NCBI GenBank assembly: GCA_013166775.1
Contig: JABLTJ010000019.1
Location: forward strand, 1-59,417
Reading direction: 5' to 3'
Length of the DNA stretch: 59,417 nucleotides
Source of the DNA: Promethearchaeati archaeon
Lineage (GTDB): Archaea; Asgardarchaeota; Heimdallarchaeia; Heimdallarchaeales; Heimdallarchaeaceae
Shown here: positions 1 to 9,312 of the stretch, piece by piece
How the letters are laid out: each line of letters opens with the position of its first letter
Position numbering within the stretch: position 1 is the first letter of the stretch
The notes under the pieces: model-generated
What the model was told of the DNA's origin: nothing
Seen by the model: the letters and a program-made list of their open reading frames with translations, nothing else
Database searches by the model: none
Program-made: the position numbers and the translations under genes

Positions 1-2023
1 CGAAATCAAATATTTCAGTATCTAGAAACCGTTTATTATCGTAACTGTCTTTACTTGTGAGAATTGTCGGTGATTCTTGATCTAATGTAAAAACAAACGT
101 ATAAATGTGTTCTTCATCAAAAGTGTCAAAAGTTATTATTGTCAGTGTATGAATACCTATTGGTGAATCAGGAAGAACATTACTTTCATTAAGTGTGAGT
201 ATTGAATTAAAGTAATAAGCATCAATTGTTCCATTCTTTTCAGGTTCAGCATTCCAATAGAATATTATTGTACCATTAATACTGATAATAGTTACTTCAA
301 TAGTATTATTACCTTGGTAAAAGGAATCATCATTCACGTTTCTTAGCTCAACGAAATGAGAACTTATATCCGTAGTAAAGTTAAATTTTGAACTTATTGA
401 GTTACCGATTGTATCGTTAACAGATACGTATAGCCAGTGCTCTCCAGCTGATTCAGGTAGGTAGGTACGATAAATACTTCCTAGAAAGGGGGTCCAAGAT
501 AAATTATCTCTAGTATCCCATTTATAGTATACTTGATCCACTCCTGCATAATCTGTTATATTCACATCTATACTTTTTCCAGCAGGTTGAGAAGTATCAT
601 TTACAACATTTTGAAGAACAACCAGCGGAGGATTATTATCAAATTCGAAAACATAGAAAAATGTATCCATCCCAAAATAGTCATAGGTTATTATAGTAAG
701 ATTATGGACTCCTGAATAAGCAGGTGCAATAAGCTCATAATTTAAAACTGTTAAATTCTGAGCACCACTACTATCCCACTCGTACATTGCATAATCTATA
801 GAATAGGGAGTGAAATAGAGTGTATACCCTATTCTAATTAGTGAGTTATTTGAAGGGGAATTTAAAACAATATTAGTTCCTGATGTATCGCAACCGATTT
901 CATAAATCTCTGTTTTGTTGTTATTAAATTCATCTAAAGCTTGAATTTCTAAAGTATGCCACCCATATGTAAATGGTAAATCTGTTGTCGTTGATGTATC
1001 AAAATCAATCAAGGAACCTCCATCCCACCTATAAGAGCTACTGTTAGCTCCTGATACATCAATATTAATGGTCTTATCTTCTCGATAAACAGTATTATTA
1101 TTAATCCCTGAAACAGTTATTTCAGGATAACTTGAGTCATACATTTTAAATTGAACACCAAGCATATATTCTGTCTTGTCAATTGAATAAGTATTTGAAT
1201 ATTCACCATCATTAATATTCCATGTTAAAGAGCCACTAGCTTTTTCTCCTGCGTGTAAAGACAGTCTACCTGTTCTACTCAATGTAGATAGTTTTGCTTC
1301 ATAAACTGTTTTCAGTCTAAATCCTGCTGGTATAATTACTGGAGAACCTAGTGTGTAATTATAGGTCCTTTTTTGCGTGGCCAATTGTTCAGGAAGTGTA
1401 TCTTCTATAGACAATATTTCACTTGTAGTTGAATCAGTAGAATTGAAAAGTAAAAGTTTTATTCTGAAAGTCACTATTTGTGTTCCTTCTCCAGAAGTAA
1501 AATCGGTGCTCAGAAAAGTCATGAAATGGACTTTTCCATCTATATATGTTTCATCTTCAAAAACAGGACTAAACATTGCAGATACTGGATAATGAGGTAA
1601 TTTATATTTCAAATAATAATAAGTATCAATTTGATCAGGCCAAAGGTCTGGGACAGCTTGATAATTACTATCGATTTTGCATTCAAACGATAAAGAACTA
1701 TCCCATCCTTCAACATATACATCCTCGTAAGCTCTCCATTCTACAACGTCTCCATCAGAATCTATATCAATAAAATTATCTTGCGAAAAGAATCCTCTGA
1801 GCTGATAATCTCCAGGAGTTTCTATAGTTTTAACTCTAAAAGAAGAATCAGGTTTTTCATGATTAGTTCTCTCAGAAATGTCTGAAGGATTAATGGAATT
1901 ATCAATCTCGGAAGGATTAAATAATTCATTCTCATCAAATAGATCTGGATTAAGATAGAGTGTTGAACTAAAGAATAATGTGACAAAAAATACCGTTCTC
2001 AAAAAGTCCACAAAGTTTACCAT
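1..2023 (-). CDS. Large secreted Ig-like-repeat protein, 3' end outside window
   Basis: The reading frame is open from an ATG at 2023 leftward to the window edge, about 674 codons, with no stop. The N-terminus (MVNFVDFLRT followed by a hydrophobic run) looks like a signal peptide. After a Ser/Asn/Asp-rich linker comes a domain around residues 60-250, then repeated beta-rich modules with phrases such as YRWDGG, YEWDSSG, YYKWDTR and HTLTIITFD. These are typical of Ig-like or PKD-like extracellular repeats. Asn-x-Ser/Thr sites are frequent. It is probably a cell-surface or secreted protein. No catalytic motif is visible and the C-terminal anchor is not in the window. The function is unknown. Confidence 0.8.
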   Translation of the reverse strand, partial: MVNFVDFLRTVFFVTLFFSSTLYLNPDLFDENELFNPSEIDNSINPSDISERTNHEKPDSSFRVKTIETPGDYQLRGFFSQDNFIDIDSDGDVVEWRAYEDVYVEGWDSSLSFECKIDSNYQAVPDLWPDQIDTYYYLKYKLPHYPVSAMFSPVFEDETYIDGKVHFMTFLSTDFTSGEGTQIVTFRIKLLLFNSTDSTTSEILSIEDTLPEQLATQKRTYNYTLGSPVIIPAGFRLKTVYEAKLSTLSRTGRLSLHAGEKASGSLTWNINDGEYSNTYSIDKTEYMLGVQFKMYDSSYPEITVSGINNNTVYREDKTINIDVSGANSSSYRWDGGSLIDFDTSTTTDLPFTYGWHTLEIQALDEFNNNKTEIYEIGCDTSGTNIVLNSPSNNSLIRIGYTLYFTPYSIDYAMYEWDSSGAQNLTVLNYELIAPAYSGVHNLTIITYDYFGMDTFFYVFEFDNNPPLVVLQNVVNDTSQPAGKSIDVNITDYAGVDQVYYKWDTRDNLSWTPFLGSIYRTYLPESAGEHWLYVSVNDTIGNSISSKFNFTTDISSHFVELRNVNDDSFYQGNNTIEVTIISINGTIIFYWNAEPEKNGTIDAYYFNSILTLNESNVLPDSPIGIHTLTIITFDTFDEEHIYTFVFTLDQESPTILTSKDSYDNKRFLDTEIFDF

Positions 2024-2111
2024 AATAATCCTCTTAAAATAAAAATTATTTTCAAAACTAATAAATATTAATATACTGACAATAGAATTAGGTTTAAAAG
2101 TGTCTTGTAGA

Positions 2112-2669
2112 TTATTGTTCTTCCCATATTTCTTGAATTATATCAATTAGTCCTTCATCAAATATCGTAGTAGCGTAAACCTTTGCCCTAGATATTTTAT
2201 CTAATTCGAATAATTCAGAAAACTTCTCAATTAACCGTGATGCTTCTTTTTTGGAAACTAAATCTACCTTATGAGCAAAAACAATTATTTGAGTATTTTC
2301 ATTAAAATCTAGTGCATTTTGACAAACCTGTTTGAGATAATAATTTGCTTTCTCAAAAAGATCAGGATTTGCTACATCTACAACAAAGAAAAGTGTTCGT
2401 AAATGGGAAAAAACACTCTCTTTATAAGTGTTGAGTGATTCTTCTAAAAATTGTATCTGCCCTCCTACTTCTATGATGCTTACGATTTGCCCTGATAATT
2501 CAATTTTCTTCTTTCGGAAACGTAAAGTAGCTTGGTTGTCCAGTGTAGATTCAGGATTCATGCCTTCAAATGCTACCTGGATAATAGAGGTCTTGCCTGA
2601 TTGAGATAAACCAACAAATAATATTCTATCTGTTATATCTTCAGAATCTAGATATGCCATATTACGCAC
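2112..2669 (-). CDS. Rag/Gtr-like small GTPase
   Basis: This 185-residue GTPase has the P-loop GLSQSGKTS at residues 20-28, the G3 motif EVGGQ ending at residue 71 and the G4 motif HKVD at 133-136. A His in place of Asn in NKxD is a hallmark of eukaryotic Rag/Gtr GTPases, which signal amino-acid status at lysosomes. The segment between G3 and G4 (a KESVFSHLRTLFFVVDV-like stretch) also has the Rag pattern. The protein lacks the C-terminal roadblock domain of eukaryotic Rags, as is common for archaeal members. A second Met at residue 4 is an alternative start. It is a single gene between a secreted-protein gene and an SDR pseudogene, so its partners are not evident. Confidence 0.88.
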   Translation of the reverse strand: MRNMAYLDSEDITDRILFVGLSQSGKTSIIQVAFEGMNPESTLDNQATLRFRKKKIELSGQIVSIIEVGGQIQFLEESLNTYKESVFSHLRTLFFVVDVANPDLFEKANYYLKQVCQNALDFNENTQIIVFAHKVDLVSKKEASRLIEKFSELFELDKISRAKVYATTIFDEGLIDIIQEIWEEQ

Positions 2670-2799
2670 TAAGTAGAATATGCACGACCAATAAGAAAAA
2701 CATTGTTATAAAGTCAATTCAGTATAGATTTCTATTTCAAGTATGTCAAGGGTAAATATTCCAGATAAATTTTAATAGTGAAAACTGGAAAATCAATCT

Positions 2800-3715
2800 A
2801 TGTTGTTAAGAGATAAAGATAGACCAGTTCTGATTACTGGAGCTTTGTACTGGTATAGGAAGAAAAACTACAGAGTTGCTAATAGAAAAGGGAAAGAGAG
2901 TATATGCTTGTGCTAGAAAGGCAAAGCATATTGCTGAACTAGATAAATTCCCAAATACAACCACATTTCGATTAGATGTAACTAAAACAGATCAAATTTC
3001 AAAAGCAGTTCAACAGATAAAAGAGATGGATGAGGGTTTGTATGGTCTTGTTAATAACGCAGGTATTGTAAATTTTGATCCAATTTTTACTCATGTTGAG
3101 GAAGCAGTTATGGAGGTGTTTGAGATAAATGTGTTTGGAGTTCAAAGAGTTATAGATTCGATGTTATCCTTCTTATTTGAGTCAAAAGGAAGAATTGTTA
3201 ACATTGGTTCAATTAGTGGTGTATTAACAGGTCCTTTTAATGGATTATATAGTATGAGTAAACATGCTTTAGAAGCTTATTCTGATGCACTTTACCCCAA
3301 TTTAACAGAAGCTGGTATTAAGATTAGTATTATTGAACCAGGAAATTTCAAATCAGAGATTGAAAAAACTATGTTTGAGAAAAGAAAAATAGAGAAAAAA
3401 GAATTAAGAATTTTCATGACTGATAAGCAAAAGCAAATGCAATTAAGGGAATTTGAAAAGAATCTTTCTAGACCTAATTCTTATCCTGAACCCATTACAG
3501 TTGCAAAAGCATTATTTGATGCACTATATTCAGATAATCCAAAACTTAAGTATATAGTGACTAGTGAGTAAAAAGAAGCAGAATGGGATGTCAAAAAAAT
3601 GTTTCAAGAATTGACTCAAATGAACTTTAATCATGCTCATAGCTACAAAAGTGAAGAGCTGATTCAGATGTTAGACGATACTCTCAAAGCGGGATTAGAA
3701 GAAGGGAAAGTTTAA
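2800..3715 (+). pseudogene. Short-chain dehydrogenase, disrupted by a frameshift and an in-frame stop
   Basis: Reading from ATG 2800 gives MLLRDKDRPVLITGA, then an extra T in the TTT at 2844-2846 shifts the frame. Dropping one T restores TGACTGIGRK, the Rossmann TGxxxGxG motif. The following frame holds NNAG, a catalytic Ser region and YSMSK (YxxxK). A TAA at 3569-3571 then interrupts the frame, which continues for 47 more codons (KEAEWDVKKMF to LEEGKV) up to TAA 3713. Both lesions hit otherwise well-conserved SDR sequence. The gene therefore looks recently inactivated, although an assembly error in the T run cannot be excluded. An intact SDR lies at 6706. Confidence 0.85.
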
Positions 3716-3824
3716 AGAACAGCTATTTGAGGTTAGGAATAATCTCTTTTGCTGATTCTTTAAACATTTATTATATTGATTTCAAAAATAAAAGAATAGA
3801 AATAAGAAGATAGAGTACTTTAAT

Positions 3825-4928
3825 TCAGAGATTATGTTTGTTTTTGACTCTTCTTTTTTTAAATTCAATAAAAGATACTATTGTTGTTATAATGATTATT
3901 CCTGATTTAAATGGGAAAGGAGTTTCTGATGTAATTATAGTGATTTGTAGAATTTCTAATCCATCGGATTTATCTGCGACAAATAGGATATCTTCATGTT
4001 TAAACAAACCTATAGCATCTCCTCCATCAACATAATTGAATAATTCTATTGGTTCTGTAATATTAGTTATATCATATACTCTTACTCCTGTAAAATAACT
4101 TGATTCCCAAAGAAGATTTTCTCCTGTGATAATGTTAACTGTATGCCCAATGCTGTTGTATGAAAATATGGGAAAAGGCTCATGAATATTTGATATATTA
4201 AATACTTCAAAACCGTAATCCCATGTCGAGAAGTAAAGTAAATCATCTTCTACAAATATATCCGTAACTTCACCTGAAGTATCATATCGAGCAATTTGAG
4301 TGGGAACAGATGTGTTAGTAACATTCAATATTCTTAAAGATGAGGTAGTATCGCTGATTTTGGCTCCAACAAAACAAAATTGTTCTTCTAAGAAAAGAGT
4401 TCTAACATCTCCTATATCAGTGAAATTTCCCAATTCAAATGGATCCTGGGGATCACTTACATCGATTATTTCTAATCCATCATATCCATTAGCTAAGAAG
4501 ACTAAGTTGTTTAAATATGAGACTTGAGAAGATCTTCCTCTATCATCAGTATACCCACCTAATTCAAAAGGATTCATTGGATCGGATATATCGTATATGA
4601 ATAAACCATCATAAAGACTGGAAGCATAAGCATACTGATCAAATACTACAACTGAATAAGAATGAGCTACTTCTACAAAGGCTAATTCTTTTGGATTCGA
4701 TGGATTTGTTACATTAATAATATGCAAACCAGAAAAATCATCAGCAACGTAAGCTATATTTTTAACAATTTGAACAGTACATGCACTCCCACCTGTTTCA
4801 ATTTGACCAAGTTCTGTTAATTCAACTGACTCATAAGAGATTTGAGCAGTATTAAATTTCAAACAAATAAGAAAATTTAGAATGAAAAATATAGTAAATA
4901 GAAAAATTATTTTTCTTTTAAGAATCAT
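3825..4928 (-). CDS. Membrane-anchored LVIVD-repeat protein (one seven-blade block)
   Basis: The protein begins with a signal-like helix (MILKRKIIFLFTIFFILNF). It carries seven repeats of about 42 residues, each ending in a phrase like GLxIxDISDPxxP; examples are GLHIINVTNPSNP, GLFIYDISDPMNP and GLEIIDVSDPQDP. These are LVIVD repeats, which are predicted to form beta-propeller blades. A C-terminal hydrophobic segment followed by KKRRVKNK should anchor it with the propeller outside the cell. I start at ATG 4928 rather than an upstream in-frame codon at 4961, because the signal helix follows directly. It is a paralog of the much larger protein at 56851-59235. The ligand is unknown. Confidence 0.85.
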   Translation of the reverse strand: MILKRKIIFLFTIFFILNFLICLKFNTAQISYESVELTELGQIETGGSACTVQIVKNIAYVADDFSGLHIINVTNPSNPKELAFVEVAHSYSVVVFDQYAYASSLYDGLFIYDISDPMNPFELGGYTDDRGRSSQVSYLNNLVFLANGYDGLEIIDVSDPQDPFELGNFTDIGDVRTLFLEEQFCFVGAKISDTTSSLRILNVTNTSVPTQIARYDTSGEVTDIFVEDDLLYFSTWDYGFEVFNISNIHEPFPIFSYNSIGHTVNIITGENLLWESSYFTGVRVYDITNITEPIELFNYVDGGDAIGLFKHEDILFVADKSDGLEILQITIITSETPFPFKSGIIIITTIVSFIEFKKRRVKNKHNL

Positions 4929-5156
4929 GATTTCACCAGTTTGATTCAAGCAATCGAACATTTTTTCTATACAAGAAGCACTTATAAGAATTTAGAGAGA
5001 ATATAAGCAGATCTTGATATAATTTAGTGTGTGAGGTTAAAATTGAACACTTAAACGAACTTGTAGTTCTAGATTGAATTTTAAGATTTATAGTTATAAG
5101 ATTAATTAGTTGTTTCTTTAGATAAAATTTAAGAATATTTGAATATAGAGCTCATT

Positions 5157-6662
5157 ATGAAAACAAAATACGAAAGATTGCTTAGCTTATACAAAGAAGC
5201 ACTTATTGTAGAAGAAGTATTGATGTTTCTCTATTGGGATAGAGATGTTACTATGCCCAAAGGAGGAGTCAAACAGAAAGCTGAACAAGTAGCTTATTTA
5301 TCACAGCTAGAACATGAGAAAAGAATTAAGCCTGAGATTGGTATTTTGCTTAAAGAAATTCAAAATCATTCAGATTATAATAGTTTTACAGAACTTGAGA
5401 AACGTAATGTCTTTCTTATTAATAGGCAATATTACAAAATAATCAATATCCCCCCTGAATTCGTTGGAGAGTTTAATAAACAGTGTGTAATTGCAAATGA
5501 TGCTTGGGAGAAAGCTAAAGATGAATCTGATTTTTCCCTTTTTCTTCCAGAATTGGAAAAGATGATAGACTTCAATAAAAAATATGCTCACTTCCTTAAT
5601 CCTGATATTGATCCCTACGATGCACTAATCGATTATAGTGAACCAGGAATGACACAAGAGAAATTTGAGAAAATTGTCAATCCACTCAAAGAAGCGACTG
5701 TACAATTATTGAAGAAGTGCATAGAAGCTGAAAAACAACCTAATCTTACTATTTTATCGCGTAAAGTTCCTATAAAGCTTCAGAAAAAACTGAATAATGA
5801 TGTTCTCAAACTTGTTGAGTATGACTTAAATAGGGGGAGATTGGATGAGACAGTTCATCCTTTTACTACTGGTAATTATGATGATGTCAGAATAACTACA
5901 AAATATTATGAAGATAATATGATAAGTGCTTTAATGAGCACAATGCATGAAGCAGGGCATGGCACCTACGAACAGAACGTAGGAAAAAACGGTAGATATC
6001 AACCCATCGGGATGTGGTGTTCTGATGGTATTCATGAGGGATGTGCTAGATTCTATGAAAATATTATCGGTCTTAGCAATCCTTTCTGGAAATTCTATTT
6101 TCCTAAATTAAAGGAAGTAACAGGAGAAATCTATTCAGAAGTATCATTAGAAGATTTTGTTTTTGCAATTAATAGAACTAAACCTACAGCGATAAGAACT
6201 GATGCTGATGAATTAACCTATAATTTACATATAATCCTTAGGTTTGAAATAGAAAGAGATTTGTTAAATGGAAGAATAAAAGTTGAGGACCTGCCTATAA
6301 TCTGGAGCAAAAAAATGAAAGATCTTTTGGATTATGAAGTTCAAAATGATGCTGAAGGTGTTCTGCAAGACATCCACTGGTCAGATGGTTTGATGGGATA
6401 TTTTCCTACCTATACACTTGGCAATATTTTCGGAGCTCAAATATTCTCCCAATTGAAGAAAGAGATTCCAAATTGGGAAACTCAAATTGAAAGTGGAAAT
6501 CTCAAAGTAGTTTTAGATTGGTTTAAGGTGAATGTTCATGAGAGAGGAAATATAAAAGATTCTCATGAAATGGTAAAAGAGATAACTGGTGAAGAAGTAA
6601 CCTCTGAATACCTGATAAACTATCTTCAAGAGAAATATACATATCTATACGACCTTGATTAA
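5157..6662 (+). CDS. M32-family metallocarboxypeptidase (Taq type)
   Basis: The 501-residue length is typical of M32 enzymes, which remove C-terminal residues from peptides in the cytoplasm. The zinc motif HEAGH is at residues 264-268 (family HExxH), with a likely third ligand Glu near 294 in HEGCARFYEN. The family motif containing AD..TYNLHI..RFEIE and the late block GVLQDIHWSDG..GYFPTY are both present. ATG 5157 is preferred over the in-frame TTG at 5139. The gene stands alone and is followed 43 bases later by an SDR on the same strand, so the two may be cotranscribed. No signal peptide is visible. Confidence 0.93.
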   Translation: MKTKYERLLSLYKEALIVEEVLMFLYWDRDVTMPKGGVKQKAEQVAYLSQLEHEKRIKPEIGILLKEIQNHSDYNSFTELEKRNVFLINRQYYKIINIPPEFVGEFNKQCVIANDAWEKAKDESDFSLFLPELEKMIDFNKKYAHFLNPDIDPYDALIDYSEPGMTQEKFEKIVNPLKEATVQLLKKCIEAEKQPNLTILSRKVPIKLQKKLNNDVLKLVEYDLNRGRLDETVHPFTTGNYDDVRITTKYYEDNMISALMSTMHEAGHGTYEQNVGKNGRYQPIGMWCSDGIHEGCARFYENIIGLSNPFWKFYFPKLKEVTGEIYSEVSLEDFVFAINRTKPTAIRTDADELTYNLHIILRFEIERDLLNGRIKVEDLPIIWSKKMKDLLDYEVQNDAEGVLQDIHWSDGLMGYFPTYTLGNIFGAQIFSQLKKEIPNWETQIESGNLKVVLDWFKVNVHERGNIKDSHEMVKEITGEEVTSEYLINYLQEKYTYLYDLD

Positions 6663-6705
6663 TCTGATTTAAATTTACTAAGAGTAGAATGAGAGAAGTG
6701 ATAAA

Positions 6706-7560
6706 ATGAAAGATAGAACAGTAATTATTACAGGTGCAAATGCGGGAATAGGAAAAGCAACTGCTTTCAAAATAGCAGAGATGGAAGCGAATGTGATTTT
6801 AGTCTGTAGAAACATAAAGAAAGGAGAGCAAACTCTGAAGGAAATTCAAGAAAGCACTAATAACAACAATCTTGATCTAATGATTTGTGATTTCTCATCA
6901 TTGAAATCAATAAAGAGCTTTGTTTCTAATTTCAAAGAAAAATATGATAAGCTTGATGTACTCATCAATAACCATGGAGCTTTCTTTCTTAGAAAACAAC
7001 TAACTGAAGATGGTGTAGAGTCTACTTTTGCCGTTAATCATTTAGGATACTTCAGCTTAACTCTTCAAATGCTTGAATCACTCAAAGCAGGCACAAAACC
7101 TAGAATTGTAAATGTTTCATCAAGTTCCAACTACAGAATAAAAGAATGGGAATTAGATGATTATAATTGGGATAATAGAAAATACAATATGATGAAAGCC
7201 TATGCAGAATCCAAACTCTATAATATTCTTTTTACCTTCCTTTTAGCCAAAAAACTAAAGGAAACAAACATAACAGCTAATTGTCTTCATCCAGGATATA
7301 TTAAAACCAATATTGGTTTAAACAGTCCTTTTCTAAGACTTCTAAGACCATTAGTGAAGATAAAAGCAATGCCACTTGAAGAAGGAGCAAAGACTTCGGT
7401 TTATCTAGCTACGTCTAAGAAAGCAGAAGGAGCAACTGGAAAATTCTACAGCAAGATGGAAGAAAAAGAACCAAATAAGATAGCTTTTAACAAAGAAAAG
7501 CAAATGGAATTGTGGGATTTAAGTTTGAAATTAACAGGTTTAAACCGCATAGATACTTGA
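6706..7560 (+). CDS. Short-chain dehydrogenase/reductase (retinol-dehydrogenase-like)
   Basis: This 284-residue SDR carries the nucleotide-binding motif TGANAGIG at residues 9-16, NNHGA in place of the usual NNAG, a Ser cluster at 138-141 and the catalytic pair Y166/K170 in YAESK. The C-terminal half, with a LHPGYIKTNIG-type loop, resembles the retinol dehydrogenase/WW-domain oxidoreductase branch, which act on lipid-like alcohols and ketones. The substrate cannot be read from sequence. It follows the carboxypeptidase by 43 bases with the weak Shine-Dalgarno-like GAGAGAAGTGAT before its ATG. It ends in a T/A-rich convergent terminator region. Confidence 0.9.
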   Translation: MKDRTVIITGANAGIGKATAFKIAEMEANVILVCRNIKKGEQTLKEIQESTNNNNLDLMICDFSSLKSIKSFVSNFKEKYDKLDVLINNHGAFFLRKQLTEDGVESTFAVNHLGYFSLTLQMLESLKAGTKPRIVNVSSSSNYRIKEWELDDYNWDNRKYNMMKAYAESKLYNILFTFLLAKKLKETNITANCLHPGYIKTNIGLNSPFLRLLRPLVKIKAMPLEEGAKTSVYLATSKKAEGATGKFYSKMEEKEPNKIAFNKEKQMELWDLSLKLTGLNRIDT

Positions 7561-7577
7561 TTGAAAAATACACAAGA

Positions 7578-7606
7578 CTTTTTTAATTTAAAAAAAGAAA
7601 AAAAAG
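7578..7606. terminator. Bidirectional T-tract terminator
   Basis: Six T's on the plus strand, then A-runs that read as T7 and T8 on the minus strand, lie between the convergent SDR and metallopeptidase genes. Archaeal transcription ends at such T-tracts. Confidence 0.5.
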
Positions 7607-7613
7607 GAGAAAG

Positions 7614-8639
7614 CTAGTAAATTGCTATGTTTCGTGTTGACCAATAGTCATAAGCATAGTACCAATGATTCTCAAATCCACAGTTTTCCAAATGCATCGA
7701 GGACATGATGTCATAATAATCTACTGGATTATAGATTTCACTTCCTCTTCCTCTAGTTGTTATTTTTAAGACGCCTATTGAATGACCAGCTTCATGCATT
7801 GTAACAACAAGTAAAGCTCCATCATGAGGGAGACCATAAGTTGATTCGAAATTGCTTATCATATCGCAACAAATCATAATATAGTTACCTCTTTGATTAG
7901 CTGTGTCAACATAGGTATAACCGCCAGTATTGGAATTTGAGTCTGATGAACCAAAGAGCATCCATTTTTCTTGACTGTCAAATACAGAAGAGCCTACAAT
8001 AGATCTTCTATCATCAGTGGTTCCTTCAGCTTGAAATTCCCAGTCATTGTAAATAGCTTCATAAGCGAAAAGATCTGAGACTACAGCTTCATATGGTACT
8101 TCATCATCTAAAACATAGTGCAAGTTTATAGCTCTATCGTGCCAATAGTCTACCCAATAATTTAGCAAAGCTTGAGAAGGTTCTAAACCAGTCATGTAAT
8201 CAATCTCATAGTAAAGATCAGCTACATAGTCTGCAACGATTACGAAAGTTGCTATATCAAAATCTACTTCTATCCCATTGTTTTCAGTCCAAGCTCTTAC
8301 AGTATGAGAGCCTAAAACGAGATTTAAACCAAAAGCAGCAAAATATCGATCAGTGGACAAATATTGAGATAAAGCAAGAGGTTGCCCATTATCAATTGAA
8401 TAGAAAACATCTGTAAAAGCTCCATCAGCTCTTACTATAATTTCTGTTGTTCTACCTTGTAGGAATATATCATCCTGAGTATCATAACCAATATTTCGAA
8501 TATCAACTGGATCAAGTTCATCTACGGGATCTTGCCAAGGTCTAGCATAGAAAGGTTGCATATTACTTGAGCTTTCAATAAAAATTATTGGAGCGATAGC
8601 TACAATAAAAATCAAACCTATAGAAATTTCTTTCTTCAT
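7614..8639 (-). CDS. Secreted zinc metallopeptidase-like protein
   Basis: The protein starts with a clear signal helix (MKKEISIGLIFIVAIAPIIF). The first 130 residues contain a beta-rich module (phrases DVFYSIDNG and SHTVRAW). The C-terminal half has VVTMHEAGHSIGV with HExxH at residues 282-286 and, further on, YDIMSSM, which resembles a metzincin Met-turn. In classical metzincins HExxHxxGxxH supplies a third His; here the eleventh position is Lys, so the third ligand is unclear. It probably degrades peptides outside the cell, but the family assignment is only tentative. It is transcribed divergently from the cassette at 8834, and the two promoters share a motif. Confidence 0.72.
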   Translation of the reverse strand: MKKEISIGLIFIVAIAPIIFIESSSNMQPFYARPWQDPVDELDPVDIRNIGYDTQDDIFLQGRTTEIIVRADGAFTDVFYSIDNGQPLALSQYLSTDRYFAAFGLNLVLGSHTVRAWTENNGIEVDFDIATFVIVADYVADLYYEIDYMTGLEPSQALLNYWVDYWHDRAINLHYVLDDEVPYEAVVSDLFAYEAIYNDWEFQAEGTTDDRRSIVGSSVFDSQEKWMLFGSSDSNSNTGGYTYVDTANQRGNYIMICCDMISNFESTYGLPHDGALLVVTMHEAGHSIGVLKITTRGRGSEIYNPVDYYDIMSSMHLENCGFENHWYYAYDYWSTRNIAIY

Positions 8640-8665
8640 GTTTCACACCAAAGTGTAGGCAATAT

Positions 8666-8695
8666 TTCGGAGTTAAATATATAAGTTTTTCCGAG
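8666..8695 (-). promoter_or_regulatory. Promoter with inverted TCGGA/TCCGA flanking the TATA box
   Basis: On the minus strand TCGGA (8694-8690) and TCCGA (8671-8667) form an inverted repeat that flanks the TATA box at 8684-8673 (TTATATATTTAA). The ATG of the metallopeptidase follows about 35 bases later. A factor bound here would compete with TBP, so a repressor site is likely. Confidence 0.55.
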
Positions 8696-8784
8696 AAATT
8701 TCTTTTTTTATAAATAGAATAAATTCATGTAATGCAAAAATAGTTAAAGAAAGGGGAAAAAAGCACTGTAATTGATAATGTAAT

Positions 8785-8813
8785 TTTTCGGAATTTCTGC
8801 GATATATTTATAT
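8785..8813 (+). promoter_or_regulatory. Promoter of the small secreted protein, with a shared TTTTTCGGAA element
   Basis: TTTTTCGGAA ends eight bases before the TATA box ATATATTTATAT (8802-8813), which is 22-32 bases before the ATG at 8834. The same TCGGAA element precedes the TATA box of the divergent metallopeptidase promoter. A degenerate mate, TGCGA, lies next to the TATA box here. Confidence 0.55.
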
Positions 8814-8833
8814 GTAAATTATCATTTAGTTTT

Positions 8834-9289
8834 ATGATGAAAAACAAATATTTCACACTTTTATTAGTTTCAATTACTTGTTTACTTCTCACTTTGGGAA
8901 GCATTTCTGCATTCCCACCTAGGACAGATTCAGCAGAAGTACATTCTGTGGAAGTTCTTGATGCCTATTACGTTGGAGCAGATATTTATACATCTATAGC
9001 AATTTGTGTACAAACGCAATCATCTACAGAAAATTACTACCTGCAGTTATCTCTGATAAATCCTTTAAGAGAAATCGAGAATCTGATTTTACATATAATT
9101 ACATCTTATGATAGTATTATCTTAGATATTGTTTTCTATGGTTATGCTACTGTTGCAGGAGATTATACAATCGAAGCTACAATTATCTCAAATGACAATG
9201 GATGGTTTGCTTTAACTGACATAATTATTTTTGATCCTCCTAGTGGCGGAAGTGAAGGAGATCCATATATTGGAATATCTATTAGATGA
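8834..9289 (+). CDS. Small secreted protein, cassette 1
   Basis: This 151-residue protein has a signal peptide of about 25 residues (KNKYFTLLLVSITCLLLTLG, then ISAFPP). A single beta-rich domain follows, with the tail phrase IIIFDPPSGGSEGDP. It has no Cys in the mature part and no catalytic motif. The protein at 47865 has nearly the same length, the same layout and a matching tail (QPFDPPEGEPDYPP), and it too precedes a homologous regulator. I know of no family for it. It probably works outside the cell as a secreted factor or ligand-binding protein. The downstream regulator starts 24 bases after the stop, so cotranscription is likely. The TATA spacing suggests a very short leader. Confidence 0.75.
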   Translation: MMKNKYFTLLLVSITCLLLTLGSISAFPPRTDSAEVHSVEVLDAYYVGADIYTSIAICVQTQSSTENYYLQLSLINPLREIENLILHIITSYDSIILDIVFYGYATVAGDYTIEATIISNDNGWFALTDIIIFDPPSGGSEGDPYIGISIR

Positions 9290-9312
9290 TCAAGGAATTT
9301 AGATGATTATTA

